DNA from: Hypsibius dujardini
Taxonomy: Eukaryota > Tardigrada > Eutardigrada > Parachela > Hypsibiidae
NCBI GenBank assembly: GCA_001579985.1
Contig: LRSR01004318.1
Location: 1 to 34,185 of the forward strand
Direction: 5' to 3'
Length of the DNA: 34,185 bases
The position numbers were made by a program, and so were the translations under genes. This document shows, in pieces, positions 10,601 through 19,800 of the stretch (position 1 is the first letter of the stretch; the number at the start of each line of letters is the position of its first letter). Under the pieces are notes generated by a model. The model was given only the letters and a program-made list of their open reading frames with translations. It was not told the origin of the DNA and did not search any database.

Positions 10601-12281
10601 CCCATTTAAGACAACTAAATATGCGGCTGCAATAGTATTGAGTATAGCATTGAGTGTGTTTACCAAAAGAAACTCCTTTTTTCAGATCCCTGATTGCAAG
10701 TCCATGAAACTCGGATTTACCGCTTATGAAGCCATTATCTAGCTATCTATGTTGAGTGAGTCGAAAAGCTTAGTAGTAGCTTGGTGCAGAGCAAATGGCC
10801 GAGTGCCAAGACATTTAGAGTGCCCCTCGCACCTTCGTACCTCGAGCAAAATCTCCAATGACAGCAAATGATGGAGCGCACACTGCAACACGCCAAAAAA
10901 CTTTCATCATGGGTATTCAGACCTCGTTTATTTTACAACGTTTATTTCGCTATTTAAATCTCGCTAATCTCCCTGATTTGAAGCTGTGAGAGGAAAGCAG
11001 CCAAGGAGCTTCTTTTGCTTGCCCTTGCTTTCTGAGTGGTCGATGTGAGTTGACATAAGAGAGGGAGACACAACCACTGGTTAGCCAGCGTGCGTTTCCT
11101 CGTATGACCGTTGCAAGGGCGTAAAAAACCCCCGTCGATTAGCGAGTTTCAATGGCGAAATAAACGTTGAAGACGAAATGAGCTTTAAGTAAACTTAACG
11201 GACGGGGTTTGATTGATATCATAAGTCATCATATCATGTGTACGATGCAGCATAAGCGCGAGCGTTTTTTTATATCAAACGTTTGAGGCAATTTAGTATC
11301 GTCACAGGGGCGCACGGGGGGGGGGAGGGTAAAGGGAGTGACACATTTTCGGCTAAGCTACAAGTTCCCCTCCCCTTCTTTTTTCTTTTTCCTTCCCACT
11401 TTCTTTTTTTTCGATGTTGATCGTCGTTCCCTAACTTGATAAATTGAAGATTGATTTTTTTTAGAATTCTTTAAGTTTCCTTTTCACAAACAAATTGAAA
11501 ACCTAAATATTGGACTCTGCCTGCACGAGTGTTAAGCCAAAAAAACAAAACGCCGATTGCAGCATTTACTAGAGCGATGTCCAAACGTCGGGGTTTTTAT
11601 ATGTAGAGATTGAGGAAGAAATGCATGGGCTTTCCAAAATGATCAAGTTTGCTACAATCCCTTAAAGTGACAGTGGTGAGCACTCGTAAAGCCAAACCAA
11701 AAAGGGGATGGGGAAGGGAAGACAACGGCCCGGTCGGTCCAGCGGTCAATCCGCCACTGGTTCGTTAGATATACCCGTCTTTTATTTTCATATGATTTTC
11801 CATTCACACAAAAATTCCGAGTGCGAAATCCCTTTAGTGACTCAAACAAGCAGCCCATCCGGCTACATGTTCGAATATAAGTGTTGCTGAAATGAGATTC
11901 AAACTTACATGGAGCCAAAATCACTGTCAAGCCACTTGGGTCGGGAAACCACGTCCTTTCCGCGATTATTTCCGTCATCAAATCGACGGACGTCTCCACA
12001 CCCTGCGGTCCGCAGATTTTACTGCCTTGGTTGACTTTGGCTTCGTAAGTATAATTTTCAAAGAGTTTTGGATAACGCCCCGCCTGGTCTTCCAACGAGT
12101 AGTTGAACAACGGCTGCATCACCATATAGCCCGACGATGGGAGGTTACCCAGATGAATTGAAAGAAAATGCACTGCCGCCGCTGAGCCAGACCAAAGGAA
12201 AACGTTTAGCAGACTGACCAGAAGGGTTCTCAAAATGATCATTTTTCCGCCATTGCGGAAGGCGGTGTTAAAAAATTTCAT
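4638..12281 (-). CDS. Receptor copy B: NPR-C-like single-pass receptor with ANF-type ectodomain
   Basis: Paralog of copy A with exons at 12281-11909, 10882-10841, 10040-10016, 9954-9644, 9299-9256, 9194-9156, 9056-8979, 8845-8711, 8645-8595, 5818-5639, 5031-4817 and 4758-4638; 537 aa if the last exon is read this way. Exons 2-11 have exactly the lengths seen in copy A, and phases agree, which strongly supports both models. An upstream ATG at 12281 is in frame, but the ATG at 12242 gives a more typical signal peptide (MIILRTLLVSLLNVF). Diagnostic pieces: SFAVIGDFAR, MRYYLWKSIAIISDQL, QCRAPLEQLYERRSEFEF, SCTMGEQQRRAM, MMKGDY, PGEPPLSW, then a helix (VILITALAVVACLVV) at about residue 473-496. 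The cytoplasmic tail is short. Splicing at the strong acceptor TTCTTTCAG reads the tail one frame away from the frame that resembles copy A, so its exact sequence is open. Intron 9 (2.8 kb) holds a retroelement relic. No cyclase exon is seen downstream. Confidence 0.78.
7479..8035 (-). mobile_element. Retrotransposon gag fragment with a frameshift
   Basis: The minus strand reads VEVGTFLKRFERVRKAQKWM from 8035 downward, then continues in another frame from about 7870 as LPLSLEEGTEDWYCHL and QTWAELKDMMLSRF. This is the pattern of the Retrotrans_gag family (structural protein of LTR retrotransposons). The overlap of the two frames (YCDTYPYLW versus RHLPLSLEEG) marks one frameshift, so the element is dead. 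It lies inside intron 9 of receptor copy B, which is 2776 bp against 75 bp in copy A. Downstream sequence to about 6340 may belong to the same element, but no protease, reverse transcriptase or LTR pair was identified. Confidence 0.7.
8390..8563. repeat. Truncated second copy of the 711-bp element end
   Basis: This segment aligns in the same orientation with 10655-10829, sharing CAGATCCCTGA, AAACTCGGATTTACCGCT, TAGCTTGGTGCAGA and a terminal TTTAGAGTGC. The left end of the element was not found nearby, so it is a partial copy. It lies in intron 9 of receptor copy B, about 30 bp from exon 9. Confidence 0.72.
10119..10829. mobile_element. 711-bp inverted-repeat element in intron 2 of copy B
   Basis: The ends form an imperfect terminal inverted repeat of about 24 bp: CGAGGGGCACTCCAAACGCC at the left, and at the right TTTAGAGTGCCCCTCG, its near complement. 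It sits 11 bp from the splice donor of exon 2. Intron 2 is 800 bp in copy B but 113 bp in copy A, close to the element length. A clear target duplication is not seen. No transposase frame is present, so it would be a non-autonomous DNA transposon. Confidence 0.65.
11353..11474 (+). repeat. Dispersed repeat, copy 1 (intron 1 of copy B)
   Basis: Shares CTAAGCTACAAGTTCCCC, TTTCGATGTTGATCG and AACTTGATAAATTGAAGATT with the reverse complement of 24309-24426. A G-run and a C/T-rich tract flank it. It has no coding potential. Confidence 0.65.
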
Positions 12282-13104
12282 GTTATGTCTAGTACTTCGT
12301 CTTTGGGTTTCGATGATAAAAATACTATTACAAATATAAAAATATAAATACCAATATTATAGGCTTATCACCGGGATATGCTTCGATTGCCACATTCAAA
12401 GCAGGTTTACATCTTGAGGGCCAAAAATTACACAAATGTGTTTATGGATTCAGGGCTTATCCTTATTCCGGGAACCTTGCAAAAGCTTCAAGCCTTACTG
12501 TTTGGTAATATAATGTAATCATAATCAGCTTTGAGTGGGTTCCATTCTAAAATGTGTTTAATAAAGGTAATTGAAATCGCTTTCTGAAAATGTTCCGTCT
12601 CCACACTGGCACTCTTTACACGTTTGACATTTGTGTAATTGATTTTGTCTATACCATTTCGGATTCGGTTTGCACATGAGTTTTCTGTGAACTGTTTCCG
12701 ACGGAGGGAAGTCAATGTTCAGGGGAGTAAGGTTTATATCCTTATTGGCATCATCGATAACGAAGACAAACCCCGGCCGTTGTGATGGTCATACACCCCC
12801 GAGAACCCAAAAGAACATTAGGAGAGGGAGGCGGTGAATACATTCTTCAGCAGAACAGCAAACTGTTGACGTAACTCAGCGTCGCGGTTGATGTAGCGTT
12901 GGTAACAGGAGCTCCGCCAGGTTCCTTGTGCTTTTATCAGGTCGTCGGAAATGGCAGCAGTGGAAGCAAATTTTGCCGCACCCCGACGAAAGGAAGAAAT
13001 GAAAAAGAGGTTGAGGGACGTACTAGGCGAGGGTGAGCAGCTCCTTGAGGGTTAATGAAAAGGGTTAGCTGCATATGGCTATGTTTTGCGTTGTGGGTAA
13101 TTGA
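12282..13104. other. Region 5' of receptor copy B
   Basis: The 90 bp just upstream of copy B's start (12282-12370) is very AT-rich on the minus strand, with several TATA-like runs; a promoter is plausible but not fixed. The remainder to 13104 shows no gene or repeat I can name. Confidence 0.4.
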
Positions 13105-13335
13105 AAAATACTCTTCACGAATTTTAGCTTATTCTTCAAAGGCATTTAATCTAGACAATAATTTAATGGATTCGACGAAGAACTCGTTTCAGGAAATACT
13201 AAGCGCAGAAACTTTCTTTTCAACACTAGCGCTGTTTGAGTTGATTGAATTGTGTGGACGTGGCATCTCTCGCGTGTATGATTGGTAGAACGTATTTGTA
13301 CTATTCTTCGTTTAATTCTCCATCGATCTCACCTT
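13105..13335. repeat. Dispersed copy of the SAP-ORF 3' region
   Basis: This stretch aligns by eye with 1745-1975 in the same orientation, sharing blocks such as GACAATAATTTAATGGATTC, GCGCAGAAACTTTCTTTTCA and TTGATTGAATTGTGTGGACG. It corresponds to the C-terminal part of the interrupted SAP ORF and is not open over its full length. It sits directly downstream (in receptor orientation) of dead receptor copy C, as its partner sits inside dead copy D. Confidence 0.7.
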
Positions 13336-13561
13336 GCCGAAAAGCGCAGGCAATCCTCAGAATATTCGCGATAAAATAAAGTACAAAGCAATAATCATCC
13401 CTTGGGTCTTGGGTCTTGGTATTCTAGAATTTACCAGCTGAAGGTTATGTTGACCTTTTGCAAAAACGTTGTGGTCGCAAACCATCGTTACACTAAAAGG
13501 TGCCTCAGGTAGTGGGCGCCGATTTCCTTCTTAAGAGTGAGCGAGCAATCTGAATTATTAC

Positions 13562-15400
13562 TATGCAGGAATCGCTTTTCACTTCGAATTAGTGCACGGC
13601 GGCCACGATGGATCGCGTTCCGTTTGCCGGGAAAGTAATTGATCGAAGGGGAAAGTCGTAAGTTGGATCCATCATTTTCCGCGCCATAAAACGCCCACTG
13701 AACGAGCGGACATCCTCGGGTTGACGATTTGTTCAATACCTATAGCGAACCTAAACACATTGGAAGTTCGCCTAATGCTGAACGATTTTTGGTTCTTCCA
13801 AATTTTGATCTTTTTCTACGTCAAGAAATTGTTCATACTAACTTATCGCAATATTGTATCAATTTGAAGCAAGGATCTCTCTTTGCTCACCTTTGCAAAG
13901 TGCGTGAAAATATAGCAACAATAAAATTTGCTAATAAACCAATAACATTTACCTTAGCAACGGTTAAAGCGGCCTCATAATAAGTAACTTCAAATTCGTT
14001 TCTTTATAAATCAGAGCTGTTGTGTTGTATTACTTTTGCGCCTTACAAGGAAGGTGATGGGAGTACCTTGTAAGGCGTGGTGTTCGTTCCGAATATGAGG
14101 TCGCGGCGCTGATGCATCAGGCGTGACGGCTCCTTTGAATTCTTTCCAGTCGACGGGTGGCGAACCGGCCAACAAAAGATGTTGAACCCAGATCGAACCT
14201 TCTGTACAACTCCAACAACAATATATTTGCATTCAGTTCGTTTTTTGTTAACGGAAAAAAGGGGTTACTCGGTTTTGCTTCACGGGCTCCCGAAAGGGGA
14301 ACGGTCTTCATGGATGAAAAAACAATAACAGAACAACAAATATGTAAATACAATTTTAGTTGACAAAGACTTCCGTGTTTCGTTAGCTGTTTTCTCACTT
14401 CGTCGGAACGCGTCTTCGTGTATCCCTCTCACTCACTTGTCCGCTAACCTTCGCACTGATCTAACTGTCAGGCGAGCTTATAAATAGTGCTGCCCACCAT
14501 TTAGTCTTTACGCTTCTCTCCTTCAAATTTTCCTTCTCATTCTTCGTAATTTTATCGATTTTTTTCTCTCAATTAAAGTATGGCCGTCTCAACGGCCGGG
14601 GTTCGCCTTCGGTGTCGATAATGATAATGAGGATAAAGGCCTTACTCCCTTGAACATTATCTTCCCTCAGTCGGAAACAGTAATATCCGTCGAAACCTGT
14701 TCACTAGCCGCCACAATTTCAGCGCGTCATCATATTACCATTGCGTGTCTCTGCGGCTCCCCCAAGATACAGCTCACAATGACTGCCAATTCAACCAACA
14801 ATTCCAACAATTCAGAGAGAAGGAAAACAAACAAAAAAATAGTATCACATGGACAAAATAATCAAGTGCGCAAAGTCTAGAGCAAAATCGCCGGAAGAAC
14901 AACACCTAGTTGCATCATCGTTCACACATTAATATTTTGGGACCAATCAGTAGTATTGAATTATTGATTTATTGATTTAGATCAACCAATAATATTTGTT
15001 AATTTCGGACAACAGATTAGCTGTGACTTGGGAAAGAGTCGAAAGGATAAATGAATATTTGGGCAACGGAGTGACTGGTGTGGCATTGTTTCTTAAAATA
15101 GAATCTAAAAAACTGTGAAAGATACTGCGTCGATGCCAAAATTTCTTGAAAATTTCGGGCGAATTCTAACGTTATTATTTGCCTTAAATAATTGCCAGAT
15201 GAGATAAGTTTTTTTACAAGAAAAAACAAACAGGAAGATGACTGATGATCCAATATCTGAGAAGGCACGCCATAGAACAGTTATTCGCTTTTGTCAACTC
15301 ACTGCGAAAAAAATTCGTGGCTGTGATTAACGCACAGGTGAAACTGTCCCTGCTGGAATCGGTGATGATATTCTGAAACTCAAACTCTGAGCCACACGCG
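13562..15400 (-). pseudogene. Receptor copy C: decayed partial copy between A and B
   Basis: Recognisable pieces in receptor order: end of exon 4 (15400-15303, SEFEFQNIITDSSRDSF, donor GTGAGT kept), exon 5 (14782-14739, 44 bp, intact, SCILGEPQRHAM), exon 8 (14201-14067), exon 9 (14003-13953) and exon 10 (13739-13562). Exons 1-3, 7, 11 and 12 were not found, and exon 6 is at best doubtful. Exon 8 has a 1-bp loss and a later 1-bp gain relative to A and B. Exon 9 has TAA where A and B have the acceptor CAG or TAG, and its conserved Cys is Tyr. Exon 10 lacks 2 bp near its start and has a TAA stop at the position of a Tyr-rich stretch in A. The gene cannot make a receptor. Similarity stops inside exon 4, just before a TTTGA-type microsatellite, which suggests the copy was truncated there. 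Confidence 0.85.
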
Positions 15401-15429
15401 TTAGGGATGACATCAAATGGCAAATAAGC

Positions 15430-15487
15430 GATTTGATTTGATTTGATATTGATTGGTTTGATTCGATTTTGATTTGATTTTGATTTG
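15430..15487. repeat. TTTGA/TTTTGA microsatellite
   Basis: Imperfect run of GATTTGATTTGAT and GATTTTGATTTGAT units. It begins about 30 bp beyond the point where receptor copy C loses similarity to copies A and B. Confidence 0.85.
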
Positions 15488-16856
15488 ACGAATAGTTTAA
15501 TACTACATGTTCATATCAATTTGGCGGTACCCAAACAATGCCTTTAAGGTTATGTGCTTCTTGCTCGTTACCGCATCCACTTCATCATTTATCCTGGGAT
15601 CAGGCATTTCCTAAAACCGCTAAAACAAGCCATATTAATGTAATTGTACCGGTACATGTACCGATCTGGAATGCCACTGATTCGTAAATTTATGGACTCC
15701 CTCTTGACGTTTCAAACTGCCCGTCAAACCAAATCAAACCCAAACGATGTTGGCCAATTACTTTCACCGGTCAATTACTTTTTTGGTGCGAATGGAAATT
15801 CAGGGTGCTCAAATCCGATGCAAATCTTCTGGAAGCTTACATCCAGAGTTTTTCCTATTGTATTCTTTATTTTGTCGTAATTTTGTTCTACTCACGTAGC
15901 CACCTTGATGTGAAGTCTACTCATAATGCACTATCCTTGTTATTTTGTTAATGCAGTGTGACAGCGTTATCCGACCTTGATGGTCGATTTGAAGCTGTCC
16001 TCGTTGCTTTCTAGCACGCTGATTAAAGTTATCCAGTGCCTGAAGAAATGCCTGTAATTTTGAAGCTGCGGAAGTAATCAGGCAAAGCGGCTAAACGACG
16101 GAGGAAGTTGAATGTTCCCCTAAGGAGTTTTACGGGGAATATAACAATGCGGTAGTAAAGCTTCGACGAAGCGATGAGAGTAACAGTTTAAAACGAAGCT
16201 ATTTTTCCATAACCAATCAATTAATTGGTTCAAAGTAAAATAGTGTGTATGTTGCAGCAAACAGAAATTAGATCAAGTGATCAGGCCCTGCGCCCTCAGA
16301 CATTCGCCTTTGTCTGAGAGTGCAGCGCCTGTCCACTGGGAGTGTTGTGGCGCTTGAAACGACGGTGGGCAGGTTATCCGCTTACGGGATCGTCGATTGG
16401 CGTAATTTAAGTAACATGCCCCGTTGCTTTACTATACAGAATAGCGTTATTTAGTGGAACCAGGCCAACTGCGATGCGCTACGTATTTGATTCGACCCGG
16501 ATGAATTAACCTGACGGATATGTCCTACATTTTGTTTGTACTTTGTTTATGATGCCTATTCATGTGTAATTCCGGTAGTCCCTACAATTTCAGCAGCATG
16601 CGTGCCACAATTTACCAGGTTAACAATTTGAGTAATTCAGTGTAGATAATTTGGGAAGTCTGGAAGTCGGAACTGTGGAACTGTTATGAGCCAGCAAGTG
16701 GTCTTGGTTTATTAAACAGAGCTGGTGCGAACTCGCAGTAGTCATAGTTCGCATGGAATTCAAGGTCGCTAGTGCAATGTTACAAAACGCAGTCTAGGTA
16801 AATCGTTTGCCTCGCTTAAGCGAGAATTCGCAGTTTGATAGAGACACTCGAAGTCG
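15488..16856. other. Intergenic stretch upstream of dead copy C
   Basis: No gene is supported. A 14-bp palindrome (CGGTACATGTACCG) lies at 15650-15663. Positions 16286-16330 can fold into a stem using CCTCAGACA and TGTCTGAGAG. Exons 1-3 of copy C are not found here, nor is any kinase or cyclase exon that could extend receptor copy A. Confidence 0.5.
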
Positions 16857-19800
16857 TTATTGTCGATGCACCACCACCGCAGAGAGCTTCGCCGTTGCAT
16901 GCGTAGGTACCTTCACAAAAAATCCCATTTCGGTTATGGTGTGTTGCAAGTATAGGGCATACCTAAACTCCACATAAACAATATGATATTCCGGTTGCAA
17001 AAGGTTGAACGTACCACCAGAGGGTCCCAGCAACACCAGCTAGCAATAAACAGACGAGGACAGCCAGAACAGCAATTAGAATGGTCAGCCATGTAGCTGA
17101 TTGTGTGCAGTACTGATTGCTCAGCCCGCAGCGTGGCCGGTCCGGGATGATCGCGGCTTGAGCCCAGCGACCTTGACTAGCTGAGGAGTTTCGCAAGACT
17201 GGGTCGTCGGTGTTGTAGGTGAATAGTACCTACACCCGCGAATAATCAAATTTATCATAGTTTTTGTGAGCTATATATAAAGATGGCAAAACAAAACTAA
17301 GCTAATTAATGAAACAATTTTATGAAAAATTTAATATAAATCGATTGGCATGAATCAAATATTTTTTCTGAGAGAGGATTGGGGTCGAGCTATGGAACAC
17401 GTAAGGAACCCGATATGTTTACAATTATATTTTTATTCGATAAACACGCCTACATCCAGACCCCTGATTTCCAACGGATATACTGTATATACTTGATGAC
17501 AGACAATTCCAAATTAGATGTTCTATAGATGCGTGTCCGAAAATACAACAGGTCTTTCGTCTCTCTCACGAAAACGGGTGGTCATATGGAACAAAATTGG
17601 GGAACAAGAGAGTTGTTCAACTCAAAGCATGGCTAGAGGCTCATGGCAGATCTTGCACAATGCGGATGCCAACCAGAGCGCGGGCTGCGTTATCACCGCC
17701 TCCACGCGCCCCATGTGAATCAACTCGGTCGTTGCTACTTATTAGGTTACCTCTGGGTGCGGGCATTGCCCTCGACTTTAATCTCCTTTAAGTTAAAAGC
17801 AGCAGCTTGGTCACGGAACACGGATTATGTACCTGGAAAGTATCGCTGGTCACATTATAATGCTGCACTACGGCGACGATGGTGCGCGTTCCAGCGTCCG
17901 TGAGGGTGATGGATCGAAGGGGAAAATCATAGGTTCGGTTTGCCATCTTCCGCGCCATGAAACGCCCACTGAATGACCGGGCATCGTTTGGGTCGTACGA
18001 CTCATTCAATACCTAGTTCAAATCCAAAAGTACCTGGAGGACTAATGACTTTCCAGAAAATTTTGAGCTCATAAAAATTCATTTTACCTTTAGGACAGTT
18101 ACGACGGCTTCGTAACATGTGACTTCAAATTCGTTCCTCTGTTAGTCAGATAAACTTTTTTTTGAGAACTGTGTACAGTATGTATGTAAAGTCAGCCCCA
18201 AGAAGAACTCTGCTCACGTGACTTTTGCTGTTCAAACAGACCGAAAACTCCGCCCTAAAGTGCATCGTTTCTGACAACCAATCAGGACAATTGACGAACA
18301 ACTTTCACTAAATCAAGCCAAGCAATTGCAACAGCAGAAAAAAAGCACAGTCATGAAAAGCTGCAAAAACAGCTGATAAGATTCCGAATTCGGCTACTTT
18401 GCGCAGTTTCCCTGCGGTCAAGTCATCAGTTGTTGCAGTCCTATACACAGGTAAATTGCTATTTGTTTTTGAGATCGCGAGATAAGCCAGTTTTTGGTGG
18501 GCCACTTGCTTCAATTACTTGCATATCTTGATATCGAAGATGTTTTATTGCTACACCTGTCGCACCTCATCTCTCTCTCTGCGCAAACAGTTTGTGTTGT
18601 GGAAGCAGAGTTCTTTTTGGGGCTGACTGTATGTGGTCTAAGGTGACAGAAGTACCTCGTCAGGCGTGGTTGTTGGTCCGAACATGTTGTCGCGGCGTTG
18701 GTGCATCAAGCGGGATGTTTCTTCGAACTCATCCCAGTTGATTGGTGGCGAGCCGAGCACCAACAGATGTTGAAAAGCCGATCGAACCTTCTGAATATCA
18801 AGAAATGTTCATTCGGTCGCATAAGCATCAGAGTGTTTGGATTTATGTTAAAATAGTTACTCGTGGGAGCATCTTTCATTGCCAAAAACGGCTTCATAAT
18901 TTTTTGAAATATTGCGGATCATGAATGGCCAAACTGTTGTGTTGGGATCTAACAATTGTAGGCTGACGCTTAAATGACGCTTGCACTTACACTTAACTAA
19001 TGGAAGCGCGGGTTTAAGCTAGTGCATGGTCATTACCAATTTTCTGCTCGAAAAAGGTTTAAGCGGGCAATTAGCATCAGTTTTAAATAGCTTTCAAATG
19101 AACTTAACGTTGTTCTGTAGACAAAACGGTATCTTTGAAAGCACAGTTTGAGAGCGCGAATCTCGATTGGTGCAGCATACGCTGTGAATTCTTTTACGTC
19201 ACTTGTAGTTTGGTAACATTAATCTTATTATTAGTTAATTTTGTTTTTATTTTTGTGTCTAATACGGTTCAATGAAAAACGCTTTGCGAAGAAAGATGTT
19301 ACGTCTTTCTGGCCTAACAACACACTGGAATCTCACCGTACCACATCAAGGTCATCATTCCTCTGCCAACTGAGCGGCGGTTCACCCGGGGTTTCATTCT
19401 CAAACAAATGGATGATAATCTGGGGAGAAGAAGAAATGCCTCATCGTGTTACACATTTACCGTATTCCCCCGATCTCAAGGGACAGTTAAGCCCCACCCC
19501 CTCCAGTCATCGGTTGACTGTTCAATCGGATTCACGGTGTCGTGACGGGTTGAAATTTAATCGCAACTTGGCAGCGATTGATTGATTGATAAGCGGGATT
19601 TCTTGACGCACAAATTAGATCAGTTGATTGATTGGTTGTAGGTAAACAACAGCAAACGGTGATGAACAGATAAGATCCGGGGTGGATCAAATTAACTGGT
19701 GGGGCAAAAACGTGTCCCTTGAGGTCGGGGGAATACAGTATACACAAGAACACCAAGGGAAAGATGTGATCGGAGAGCAACTCACATAATCTCCCGTCAT

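Noticed and set aside
14640-14690. Possible exon 6 of receptor copy C
   Set aside because: Similarity to the 39-bp exon is too weak and needs gaps.
19241-19585. 114-codon plus-strand frame
   Set aside because: It runs antisense through receptor exon 7 and into a MITE.
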